Shown here piece after piece: positions 46,301 through 56,827 of a DNA stretch of 64,000 nt; the stretch's first letter is position 1, and each line of letters opens with the position of its first letter. A program made the position numbers and the translations under genes. The DNA comes from Boesenbergia rotunda (lineage: Eukaryota > Streptophyta > Magnoliopsida > Zingiberales > Zingiberaceae): assembly GCA_024364735.1 (NCBI GenBank), contig JAGFNQ010001613.1, forward strand, positions 1 through 64,000, given 5' to 3'. The notes under the pieces were generated by a model. That model saw only the letters and a program-made list of their open reading frames with translations, did no database searches and was not told the DNA's origin.

Positions 46301-49300
46301 GATAGCATAGGTAGTTTCCATAAAAAGTGGTTCAATTTTTATAGAAAGGGATAATTAGGGATTTTTATTAAAAAAGTTTGTGTTTTTATAAAAATAAGTC
46401 GTGGTATTAAACTAAAAAGGGGCTAAGATCCTATGTATTGGATAAATTTTGAGTTAATATAATTTTCATCATGTAATCATACATTTAAAATGCAGTGGTG
46501 TATTCTAATATATGTTTTGTTTGGTGGCTTTGGCTGTTTAACATTTGTGACATTGAGAATTCTCGTCTCAAGGATGACCACATGAATCTATCTTGGAAGA
46601 GTTATAGTTTTTCTGATCCCAAAGCGATCTGTAAGACCACCTTTGTACAACTCCAATACTAAGAAATCTAAAATGTTGCCCGATGAATTCATGTGTATAT
46701 TCTAGGAAAGGTAACCGTCTCTAATCACAGTCATTTGAATTATAATGGTTTCTGTTGCATGTCTTGAAAAATGCTCCAGTCATGATACATGGGGTGCTCG
46801 TCTTTGTTGCATGCAAACCTATTACCTTCGAACTCATCCAGTGTAAAGTATTCACTACTTGACTTATTGCATTTGCAGACTCGTTAACCTCTATGGGCTG
46901 GTGTTTCACGATAAAAGTGTACTCCTTGAGGAATTTAATACACCTAACACGCTAGCATGTTTAACACTTAGCTTCTTTGTGATTATATAAAAAATTCAGT
47001 GCCTAGCAGTCTGATGTAATTTGGATGCCCCTTTCTGCAGGGAATAACTGCATCTTCATTTTCCTTCTCTTCTTCAAAGAACAGAACATTAGCTTCATTG
47101 ATATTTTTTTTGTTCATCCCTAAGAAGGAAATATTTGCAATTGATTATGAGATGAGAATGTTTTCTGCACCCATTTTTGCTTTACGGCCAGCTTATGAGA
47201 AAGATACCTAGGAATGAATCTCTTTGGTGAAGGGTCTATGAGACTTATCCATTCCCCCTTTTTTCCTAGCAGCAAAAGGAAAAGCAAGATTCAGATAAGC
47301 AAGGTAAGTCTAGTGATTGAGCACCTTTTTTTTCCGAGGACAGGTGAATGAAAAGAGAAAGGGGAACCTGGGGCTTTTCCTCTTATCTTTGATTAAGTAA
47401 GAGTGACCATCGCAGCATACTAAGCGCGTGTGACGATAATGATAATCTGACATTATAGATAATAAACATGTGCTATTTCAGCTTCAATAGAAGATTCAAT
47501 TGACTCCTATTTACAACATGGATTTCATGCCCTTGGCTTGGATTTGCCTTTCAATTAGGGCATTTTTGTTGTCTTTGTAGGTATTTTCTTGGAATGAAAA
47601 TCCAGGTGATAAAGCTTAGCTAGCCTTCCTAATGCATGCATATGCCTATCCCAACGTTGAGTTAGAGTTCTCCCTTCAATTGTTAGCACTTTCTCATAAG
47701 TCTTCTGTATCCTTGAAAGTTCCCGATTAAGCCTTCCATTTTTTATTTTTGAAGTGACTTGCCATTGATTCAATTCCAGTAAAAGAAAGTCCTTTATGAT
47801 GGACTTTTCATTCTAGTTGCTATTGGTCGGTCTCTCCAATTGAAGAAAGAAAAAAGGGTAAGCCTCATCAACTATTTCCATTCCTCAGTCTTCTTTCAGT
47901 TTTCATCTTCTTCTTTCTTGTGGATTTGAGATGTACGGTTTCGTATCAGTTCTCCGACAAAACCACATCCCTCTTCTCAAGAGTTGATTAAGACATTTTG
48001 ACTTCCATTGTTGTAGTTGTTGCAATGGTCGTATCCAATTGAAGTTTTAACAGCATCAGATTTGATTACTTTTTCTTGCATGAAAATTTGGGTCCCTGAA
48101 GTGAAAAGAATCAATCTCATTTTCCCACCTCTCACAATAAATGTCATAAGAAAGAATAATTGTTTCAGGACTGAATTGCATAAACCTATTCTTGATGTGA
48201 CCTGATTTTAGCACCTGTGTTTCATGTCCTGGTTTGACTGTAATACCATTTGATGCTCTCTAAAGTTAGTTTCGATCTTTTTTTCTTGTTTGAACATAAT
48301 GTTCAGTGTACTTTATGTAATGTTTCCTACTGATTCAATTGTCTGAAATTTTAGTAGAGAGTGATTCCTGCCCAATATGTACTGTCACTTATCTGTTTCA
48401 TTTGAAAACTAGCATTTGCTTAAGGTGAATATCCCCATTTTTTATATATATTATTAGGTCCTATGTCTAGAATTGGATCTCAGAAATCTTCTTGGCAGAT
48501 ATTTTTATGCTATGAAAATGCTTTGTTGTTTGGTCGAATATATTTTCTTTTGCTTTTTTTCCTATTAAATTGTTTTACCTTTTTGCTTTCTATAGGCTGT
48601 ATTATTGTTGAACTGCGTGTAAGAGGGCACATCATTACATGGACTCTAGATTACATATGATGACTGTGCTGGTCCAGTATCATATTGAATTGACATTTAT
48701 GTTATGCCTTTTGCCCTTTTGGGTGTGCATGAAGGCACACCCGTACCCAGATGGATTTGTAGTGCATGTTTTCAAATATTTACTGTTGATCTGTGCTTGT
48801 GAAATATCGGTACTTTCTATTTGTGAAGTTGTAATTTCTGTTATTTTAAATTTCATCTCTTGTTTTCTAGCAAAAGCTATAATATGTTGTGCTGTTCTTC
48901 TATTTAACATAATTGGTAATTTGATAATTTCTCATCCATCCATAGCCTTAATTCCAGGCAATGTTCTTATCTCCTGATGGTTCAAAGATCCAAGAATTGG
49001 AGAATGTGCTAAGAAAAAAGAAAATTGGGGTAGTAGCACACTTTTACATGGATCCAGAGGTTCAAGGCATTTTAACTGCTGCCCAAAAATTGTGGCCCCA
49101 CATTCACATATCTGATTCCTTGGTAATGGCGGATAGTGCTGTTAAGATGGCAGAAGCTGGATGTGACTATATCACAGTCCTTGGAGTGGACTTCATGTCC
49201 GAAAATGTTCGTGCAATACTTGACCAGGCTGGTTTTGAGAAGGTAATGTGATTTTCTGTAGTTGTTTTTAAATGAACATTTGTGCAATAATATCGTAATA

Positions 49301-52300
49301 TAAATATGATTTTGATCTCCGAATCTATATACCACATTCTGATTCTTCAAACTAATGTTAAAATCAACGGTGGTTGATTATGTTTGTGTAGAAGTTATTG
49401 GAAAAATTAGGGCTCTTCACCCATAGTAGTAAATATTCAATAATATAAAATTACCCTTTAGATTCTTAATAAAATAGCGGTTGATAATGCTTTTGTAGAA
49501 GTTCAACAACAACAACAACAACAACAACAAGCTTTTTCCCATTAGGTGGAGTCGACTATATGAATCCTTCTACACTATTGGGCTCTATTCCCTATTATAT
49601 CATCATTTATATTTAAATAAATTTTATGTTATTTTATTATTGTTAATCAAGTTTTTTTTTATCTTCCTCGTTTGATGTGTATATTTAAATAAATTTTATC
49701 TTATTTTATTATTGTTAACCAAGTTTTTTTGTTCTTCCTCGTTTGATGTACATATTTATTATAGTTTCACATCACCTAACTGGAACATTTATTAGTAGTC
49801 TAAGTACATGTCCATATCATCTTAAACATGTATTTTTCTCAATAGATGTAATTCCAATTTCTCTCTAATGTTCTGTTTCTGTCCATCTTGGTATGTTCAC
49901 ATATCCACTTTAACACCTTCATCTCTACAACTCTCATCTTCTGACTTTTGCTCATGTGCTCAAGTTATAGTTTAACATTCAACTCCATATAACATAATAG
50001 GTCCAACTATCATTTTGTGAAACTTCTATTTAAGTTTTAGAGGACGTTACACCTGACGTTCTCCTCCATTTCAACCATCTTGCTTGTATTTTACGTAAGA
50101 CATCTCTCTCAGTTTCATATAACTTGTCATTTCCTATCTTAACAATTGTCTTATTACATTTAATATCGGTAAACTAAAATTTAATATATTCTGTCTTTAC
50201 TCTAATAAACCTAAAACCTTTCACTTCCAGTGTTTTCGCTTAGATTCAAGTTGCTTAATAAAAAAAATGAGTTTCTATGGTTTGCTCAATAGGGCATTTA
50301 TAATCACTATCTAAAGAACAAGCTGCTTTGGCCACACTCATTTTTAAGTCATTATAATTTAGCCTCCTAAATTAGAGAGAATAATGGAAATACTTGAAAT
50401 TATGCCTAAATGCAAATCGACATTTATATAGTTAATTTTGACATTAAAATGTACGTGTCAATTTACTTAACAATTTGCCTTATAACGCACAGTGTAATAA
50501 TTTAATCCGTGTAACTGAATTTATGAAAACATGACTATCAAATTCGTCTTATTAACACTAAGTTTTAAATAAATGATAAATTAGGCTTTAATCCCATGCT
50601 AGTTAATAAATAGGAAACATGACTATCAAATGCGTCTTATTAACACTAAGTTTTAAATAAATGATAAATTAGGCTTTAATCCCATGCTAGTTAATAGATA
50701 GGAATTTAATTAATTTAAAACTTGGCTTTGTTTGATTAAATCTTTATTAATTTGATTGATCTAATTTTGCTAAGAAATTGGTAGCCCCAAAATTCCAATA
50801 TTTGGTACCATGTCAATTCCTCACATTGGATTCAATTGTTTAAGTTAATTTAATCATTTAAAATTTAGTTGATTTAATCAAGTAAATTAATATTTGGGAG
50901 GCACTTTCATGGAGAAATTGAGAAAGTGGAGCAATGACATGTTTCATAATGCCAATGTTCCATTTACCTTTTAATTCAAACATTTAATTAATTAACAAGT
51001 CTCATTGATAGCAAAAGATAAAACTGTCATCTCGGTGGCTCTCAAGGGTGGCCCAATGCCTTTTGGTAGGGAGGTAAATCACAGAGGGCGTTGCCCAACA
51101 ATAGTAGCACATGCAAGGAGGGGTTGAGGCAACCAGCAAGGCATTTCACACCCACTGGGAATCGTCCCCAAACTTATTGGCGGCAACACCATTGCATGAA
51201 CCAACTGCGCCAACCCGTGGGGGCAAATTAACAAGTCTCATCAGGGCATTTCACACCCGCTGGGAATTGACTCCAAACTTGTTGGCGGCAACACCCTTGC
51301 ATGAACCAACTACACCAACCTGTGGGGGCAAATTAACAAGGTTCATTGATGCCTATCTATGTAATCAAACTATCTTATTAATCAAACCTTTGATTACTGA
51401 TTCACATACATGGATTTTTCCAACTCAAATGAAACATCTTAATTAATTAAAGCTCAATTTATCTCGTGGAGACATCAACATGATTGGGTCTTTCCCTGGC
51501 GGAGGAAAATAGCAAGGAAGCAATGACAGTCGCCTCTAATGCCAAATTTGAATCCTCCTTGGAGGCTTTCAATTAATAAATAATTTAGTTACGAGATATT
51601 AATGATACAATTGAAGGAGAGTCTTGACACAACAGTGAAGTTGTTGCCATGTAATCTAAAGGTCACGGTTCGAGTCACGAAAATAGCGTCTTATAAAGCA
51701 GGATAAGACTACGTACAATAGATCCTTCCCCTCGCATTTAATGATAAATTAATTAATTAAAATTCAACAAACACAAGGATTATAAATATTTTTTTGATCA
51801 AGTGGTATTTATTATTCTATAAAAAATTCTAATAACTGAAGTGATAAAAATAAATAGATTGTAACATGATCAAATGCAATATAGAAAAATAATTTTAATC
51901 ATAAAAAATCTTCATGCGATCATGTGATATGGATGTAGCTTTTTCTAAAAGCATTAAACATGCCTAAAACAATGACTCTGATCGCACTAAAGAAATAAAA
52001 TAAAATGTTTAGCATGATTTGACAAATAAACTAGTCTGCGTGAATCTAAATTTGCATAAATTAAGGGTGTTCTTGAATCCATATTGCTACCTTATGAAAT
52101 TGACGTGGAAGAAAAGAAATCGTAGATAGTAGACATGTTCTAATTCCTGAAATCCCTAATTTCTGAAATCATCGATGGATCACTAGCTGAGAACACATCA
52201 GTAACTCATCCCTCTAGATTAGGGAACTCATATTTATACTAATCATATTCTTTCTTATTCAATGTTTGGATTTTGTCGACATGTGTGCGCATTTTGTTGA

Positions 52301-55300
52301 CATGTGTGCGCATTTTGTCGACATGTGTTGGGGACGCAGAAGCATTTGGTTTTTGGGTGCCCCCCTATTACTGAGTTATGGAGGAGGGTTAGAGACTTAC
52401 GGCAGGAGATGTCCACTTTCAGACGGGCTCTAAGGGTGTTTGGGAGATGTTATTGTGGGAATAGGGTATTAACAAAAGCTCAACACTTTCTGTACTCTTG
52501 ATATCCGCTATAGACCATTTTCTGTACTCTTGATCTATGATATGATATTTTTTCTTATCAAAAAAAAAAATCTTTCTTATTCCATCATTACTAAAGAATA
52601 GGTCAATCGATAATAAAAATTCTCCGATAGGAACATTTAATTGTCTCATTAAAATATTTGACAGCTTTCATAGGCAATTTGGGGCGTCTTATGATTTTTC
52701 CCAAGGAAAAATTGAATTTCACTTATTAGTCTTATTTTCTGGAAGACTTACACCTGTGTAGGTTTCATACAGGTTGGTGTCTACAGAATGTCCAGTGACA
52801 TAATTGGCTGCTCTTTAGCGGACGCAGCTGCTAGTCCAACATATATGCATTTTCTGGAGGCGGCATCAAATTCACCTCCTTCGTTACATGTGATTTACAT
52901 AAATACTTCCTTGGAGACAAAGGCTTATGTACATGAACTAGTGCCAACAATCACTTGTACTTCATCTAATGTTGTCAAGACTATATTGCAGGTTGGCAAT
53001 CCTTGGAACACATTGGTCATTTTTCTGATTAATTAATCTCATGTTTTCCTGGAAAGATCTTTAATTAGTTTTAACAAATTTTTATAGGCATTCGCTCAGA
53101 TACCAGATTTGAATGTATGGTATGGTCCTGATTCCTACATGGGAGCAAACATTGTGGAGTTGTTTCGTCAAATGGCTGACATGACAGATGAAGAGATATC
53201 AAGAATACATCAAGATCACAATAGAGACTCTATAAGATCCTTACTAAGCAGGCTTTTCTACTATCAGGTTTGTGAAGCAATCTAGTGTTGGTACATTCTT
53301 CAACAACAGTTTGTGAATTATAATTTATCAGATTTTTGCTATTGGTCATAATATTTTTGGATAATCTTATTAGGAATGTGTTCTTTTATCACATGTTTAG
53401 TTGTAAAAATTTACAGAGAATTGAAACCTAACTAATAAAGTTAGCTTCTATATGATGTTTTTCTTTTTTGTTTCCATACCTGCAATATATCTGATAATGT
53501 GAACGTGTTTGAGCCAGTTGAAATGGATAAACAAATGGTGTTATTCATCAATGGATAATCGGTGTAATAGAGACTTAGGTTTCCCAACCAGTTGATAGAT
53601 ATTATAAGATTGTGAACATCAACTAACAGATATTGTAGATCTTCAAAATCACTTTTGGATGTAGCTTCTAATCAGGTATATTTGTCATAGCAACTGGTCT
53701 GTAATTGAGTAGCATCTCCAAAAATAAAACACATTTCCGCTGAGAAAGAAGTCCCTTCACATTGCAAGCTGTTTCAGCGCTAGTTACCGAGATTGTATCA
53801 TTTTTTTTAATAATAAATTGATCCTTCAGATGTTTTTAATTCCTAGGAGTTCTTTTATATTACATATACAGCAATTGCCAAAGGGCACACTCAAGCTGCG
53901 GAATTCCCAAAAGGCGCACCGAACTTTCAGATTTCCCAGAGGGTTTAGGGTTTATGGGTTCAAAATTTTTTACTTTGGATTTTGTTTTTTTTTTAAATTA
54001 AAAACATGACCTGACATAATGTAATCATATATAACATATTAATTAAATTATATTTCACATAATTAATTATTAGTTATTCTACATGTAATATGATATTGAA
54101 TACCAACTGTACATATATAACTAGTAATAACCTAGTTAATTTTAAAAGGTACTTGCTTTGTTTCCCCTTTCCACTTCCAATTCCTATTCTGTCTTTGATC
54201 AGTCCGTGATCTCATGAGATTGGTTGATTTGTCTCTATCATGCACCCACTTTGTCTTCATTGATTTCCCCTATCATCGCTGCCCCTTCTCTTTTCACCTT
54301 GGCAATTCAATGTGGTGTCTTATAAAGCTGTTATCATATAGTTCTAATATATTTTTATGTATAGTTCGTATGAGTTGCAACTCTTGCATTTAATTCAATA
54401 TTTATTAAGATATTACCAATAATTTTTTTATTAAATATCTAAACTGATACTATAAGAAATTTTAAATTTGGTGTTAATAATCACACTGAATACAGATTTA
54501 TTATAGTTGGTGAGTAGAACTTTGGACTCGTCAATATTGATACAGATTCTGACTTTGCCAACTATGACTATATAATGATTGAATGTTGGCCTTCAAAGTT
54601 CATTTTAGCAACTGAAACGGTTGCACCTTCAGAAATGGAATTCCAAAACCTTGTCCTTCAGATGACAACATAAATAATGTTCATCAAGGATTGATTTATC
54701 ATTATTTTCTTTTTTTTATATTTTTTTTTTAATCTTTTAATTCTGATCTTGCATTAATACGCTATTGTTTCTGTAACTTCTAATACTAATAACCATGCTT
54801 CTTTGCTTTAATGTGTACCCATATTGTGATTGTCCAAGGATATTAGATTTGTATGCTCTGGATTAATGAGCTTGGAATTAAAAAGAAAATACAATTTATG
54901 AATGAAAAAATAGTTCCTATCTTCATCTTATGCTTTTCTAGTCACTAGTTATGGATGATAATGGTGTATATATGATTTACTTCCAGTTTATCTGTTTTCC
55001 ACTCAGAATAGGTGAAAACTTCCGTCCTAAAAGTGATCAAGGGTTGTTGGCTTAATGGAGCGTGAGAAATCTTTAATGTATATGCTTGTAGACTTTGTGA
55101 AAGAAAAGTTGTATGTGGGAATTGTTGGATGCATAATTATTTTCACAAAGATGAATGGTAAAGGGAAACAATAATGATAGCCTGTTCTTGGAGCTTCTCT
55201 TATATGTGTGGCCTTTATTTTGAACAATAGTAGTATGCCATCCCCCTCTCTTTATATGCCCTCAACCTTGTTTCCTTTTGAAAGATTCTAGGCAATAATT

Positions 55301-56827
55301 GGATGGTTTGTATTGGTTGCCAGATGCCCTCATTCTAGGAAATTTGTAGTCCTGTTTATAGTTGTTTTCCCACTTGCTGCTTGCTCAAATAGATTGTGTT
55401 CCATTCTAGTCATTGTCTTTTGCATTTCCAAACAAGATGTGTACATTCTTACTGATAAGTTTTAACCTACAGGATGGTAACTGCATTGTGCACGATCTCT
55501 TTGGTCATGAAGTTGTGGAGAGGATAAAAGAACTTTATTGTGATGCTTTTCTAACAGCTCATTTTGAAGTCCCTGGAGAAATGTTTTCTTTGGCAATGGA
55601 AGCAAAGAGGAGAGGAATGGGAATCGTAGGCTCCACCCAGAACATTTTAGATTTTATTAAAGCTCAGTTACAGGAAGCTTTGGATAGAGATGTTGATGAT
55701 CATCTGCAGTTTGTGCTAGGAACTGAATCAGGAATGGTGACTTCTATAGTTGCTGCAGTTCGCAATCTCCTGAATTCAAAGAGATTCAGTGCCAATATCA
55801 AAGTTGAGATTGTTTTCCCTGTCTCATCAGATTCAGTATCAAAGACTTCTCTAAATGGTTCTCAGGGTCTAAATTATTCTAAAGCAAACGATCATGTCAA
55901 ACTTGCTATTGTTCCTGGTGTAACAGCAGGTGAAGGCTGCTCTATCCATGGAGGTTGTGCTTCTTGTCCATATATGAAGGTTAGACACTTAATCTTCATA
56001 TTCTAGCATGAATGCTGTCTATTGTTTTAACTTGTATATGTTAACAGGTATATCTACTTCAAATTGCTCTAAAGTTTGTCTTGTATGCAGATGAACTCTC
56101 TGAGGTCGCTTTTGAGTGTTTGCCATCAACTTCCTGACAAAGATAACATTATTCATGCCTACGAAGCAAGCAGATTTAATTCCTCAACCCCTGGTGGAAA
56201 GTCAGTTGCAGATATTGGCTGCGAACCAATTCTGCACATGAGGCACTTCCAGGTTTGTTTTTTTTCCCTTCCACCGTCTTGAGTTCTTTTGTACATGATT
56301 CTAAGGATTGCAATAAGGAGAAGGTTGGTAATTAACTTCACATATCTTCCTTGCCATTGGTGCAAGCTTGGGGTATAGAGCATCATTCTCTTCCCTATCT
56401 CCCTTGCAAAATTTCAAGTCTCAACCCCATCCGTGCTCCTTCCCAGTTGTAGTATTCAATTTCTCTTCTAATTTCTGCCAATAGTATAGGAACCAAAGGC
56501 TGTCTCAGTGAGGATGGTTTAGTTGTGGCTCTTCATTGTTATTTGTAAACTTCCCATGAACTTTGCAAGTATCCTTTATTAATTTTCAAACTTCTGCACT
56601 GATATGTTTAGACTTCGTGTAGTTACAATTCCTTATGTGGTCCTTAATTGATATTTGTCCGGTGTGTTAAGCTTTCCTGAGAATTTATGGCTGCCATAAA
56701 ATTATGATATCTTAACACAATTCTGCCGCAGTTAGTTCAGGGGCCATCTGACATAATTTCTCTTTTGCTTCAGGCAACAGGGAAATTACCTGAAAAACTC
56801 ATTAATCAGATTCTTGATTCAACCTGA
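37351..56827 (+). CDS. QS: Quinolinate synthase, chloroplastic (SufE-NadA fusion)
   Basis: Seven exons, all GT-AG and each a whole number of codons: 37351-38085, 48958-49242, 52773-52991, 53088-53267, 55473-55979, 56091-56252, 56774-56827; 713 residues, close to the Arabidopsis enzyme. Residues 1-75 are a Ser/Pro/Arg-rich plastid transit peptide. Residues 78-235 form a SufE domain with its active cysteine at C125 (MGCTAQVW). Residues 246-713 form the NadA domain. Likely 4Fe-4S ligands are C402 (CTSSN), C477 (NCIVHD) and C638 (CPYMKMN), with extra cysteines C629 and C635. It condenses iminoaspartate with dihydroxyacetone phosphate to quinolinate in plastid NAD synthesis; the SufE part stimulates the plastid cysteine desulfurase and supports cluster assembly. 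The SufE domain sits alone in exon 1, separated from NadA by a 10.9-kb intron full of transposons. The coding sequence shows no damage. Confidence 0.95.
39262..40327 (-). mobile_element. Solo LTR (Ty1/copia-like) in quinolinate synthase intron 1
   Basis: A 1066-bp unit has TG...CA ends (minus strand TGTTAGTGCC ... CCGGCA) and a perfect 5-bp target duplication CTCTC at 39257-39261 and 40328-40332. No internal retrotransposon coding sequence lies nearby, so LTR-LTR recombination has removed the body. Near its end the minus strand has the AATTCACCCCCC string that I associate with large plant copia LTRs. The 39930-40260 part is GC-rich; a 110-bp segment is duplicated within. Confidence 0.85.
39621..39872. 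repeat. 110-bp direct duplication inside the solo LTR
   Basis: 39621-39730 and 39763-39872 are almost identical (TAGATAAATTTAATCCTTAA ... GGTAGAAGCTTCTGT) with a 142-base period. Each copy also contains inverted AAAGATAA/TTATCTTTT motifs that could fold. Confidence 0.85.
41486..42176. mobile_element. hAT-type non-autonomous DNA transposon in the copia 5' LTR
   Basis: Terminal inverted repeats TAGGATTGTAAAT and (reversed) TAGGGTTGTAAAT are flanked by an 8-bp target duplication GTCGTGTT (41478-41485) and GTCATGTT (42177-42184), one mismatch. The 8-bp length is diagnostic of hAT elements. It has no transposase; the net length without the nested 201-bp unit and its extra 5-bp duplication is 485 bp. 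Confidence 0.85.
41919..42119. mobile_element. 201-bp solo-LTR-like insertion (TRIM-type) nested in the hAT element
   Basis: The ends are TGTAGGAATG ... CCCAACA (TG...CA), and a perfect 5-bp duplication GTTTA flanks it (41914-41918, 42120-42124). It includes the segment CCACTTTGAGCCTAAGCCC and an AATGTGGGACTTTG stretch, which I associate with short LTR families common in plants. The family name is not certain. Confidence 0.8.
42259..42271 (+). other. Decayed primer-binding site of the degenerate copia
   Basis: TGGTTCTAAAGCA directly follows the LTR end ACGACA and differs at three of 13 positions from the initiator tRNA-Met complement TGGTATCAGAGCA. Confidence 0.6.
42445..46170 (+). pseudogene. 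Gag-pol remnant of the degenerate copia
   Basis: The Gag region starts near 42445. The clearest segment is protease-like at 43370-43570 (GFRATNCITH for the active-site region, then ATTDGSLTKVAG). The RT region near 44700-45450 shows YKARLV-like and YGL-like pieces. RNase H at about 45790-46120 shows ADYARSM..., TWRSKKE and NPVQ-type motifs. Stops and frame changes occur throughout. Confidence 0.7.
45017..45420 (+). repeat. 202-bp tandem duplication inside the copia RT remnant
   Basis: ATAGTCCCACCAAGATAT at 45017 and ATAGTCCCTCCAAGATAT at 45219 begin two copies. The copies include the AAAGCCTTGTATGGACTTAGG and GGAAGCCTTATATGGACTTAAG (YGL motif) stretches. They have diverged since duplication. 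Confidence 0.85.
46248..46483 (+). repeat. 3' LTR of the degenerate copia
   Basis: It aligns with the 5' LTR and carries AGTCGTGGTATTAA uninterrupted. It thus preserves the pre-insertion target of the hAT element found in the other LTR. Confidence 0.65.
46961..48957. other. Rest of quinolinate synthase intron 1
   Basis: No recognisable element or coding sequence. The last 60 bases before exon 2 are pyrimidine-rich and end TTCCAG. Confidence 0.4.
49504..50235 (-). mobile_element. 5'-truncated LINE (RTE-like) with (TTG)9 tail
   Basis: On the minus strand the fragment reads as the C-terminal part of a LINE reverse transcriptase. A KGFRFIRVKTEYI segment (50235-50190) is followed by the RW-LKWRRTSGV motif and a 'GPIMLYGVEC' stretch, each in decayed frames, then the 3' UTR. 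It ends with nine TTG units (plus strand CAA at 49504-49530), a tail typical of plant RTE elements. A 72-bp tandem duplication lies at 49609-49750. Confidence 0.75.
50527..50702. repeat. 88-bp tandem duplication
   Basis: AAACATGACTATCAAA begins two copies (50527-50614, 50615-50702) that differ at about two positions. They lie in intron 2 of quinolinate synthase. Confidence 0.9.
51141..51348. repeat. 104-bp tandem duplication
   Basis: GCATTTCACACCC begins both units (51141, 51245), which differ at about ten positions. An open frame runs through both copies, but its length is explained by the duplication, not by selection. Confidence 0.85.
52261..52570 (+). mobile_element. 5'-truncated LINE with A-tail and 12-bp target duplication
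   Basis: The plus strand encodes the C-terminal zinc-binding end of a LINE reverse transcriptase (CAFC ... HLVFGCP ... LWRRV), a short 3' UTR and an A11 tail. It is flanked by the 12-bp duplication TCTTTCTTATTC (52249-52260, 52571-52582). The 5' end has three copies of the CATTTTGTCGACATGTGTG word. This is a textbook target-primed insertion, 310 bp, in intron 2. Confidence 0.85.
53268..55472. other. Quinolinate synthase intron 4, no recognised element
   Basis: AT-rich intron sequence with no coding remnant or terminal repeat pair that I could find. Confidence 0.4.

Larger units (their letters stand above)
41388..46483 (+). mobile_element. Degenerate Ty1/copia retrotransposon inside the gypsy relic
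   Basis: Diverged LTRs (about 41388-42258 including a nested insertion, and about 46248-46483) flank a plus-strand interior with remnants of gag, protease, integrase, RT and RNase H in copia order. A site resembling the tRNA-iMet primer site (TGGTTCTAAAGCA versus TGGTATCAGAGCA) follows the 5' LTR at 42259. LTR divergence and many stops make it old. The outer edges are approximate, and I could not fix the target duplication. Confidence 0.75.
41080..46960 (-). mobile_element. Ty3/gypsy pol relic split by a copia insertion
   Basis: On the minus strand, 46960-46720 reads as the end of gypsy RNase H (FIVKHQPIEVNESANAISQV, matching the usual 'KH..G..N..ADALSR' context). After the copia block ends near 41390, 41399-41080 continues as integrase: SIMDFILGLYRTNQNQDSIM with the first catalytic Asp, IIHRFSKMTHLI, then IVRLHILVFIVNRNVKF with the second catalytic region degraded. 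The two halves are collinear pieces of one pol gene, so copia inserted into an existing gypsy. Stops and frameshifts are numerous. Confidence 0.65.

Noticed and set aside
47780..48000. Possible organelle-derived insertion
   Set aside because: I had a vague impression of mitochondrial-like words, but no recognisable mitochondrial gene or long match.
48463..48977. Two hydrophobic ORFs just before quinolinate synthase exon 2
   Set aside because: T-rich intron sequence; the second one only overlaps the exon in a different frame.
49504..49530. Simple (CAA)n microsatellite
   Set aside because: Better explained as the reverse complement of the (TTG)n tail of the adjoining minus-strand LINE.
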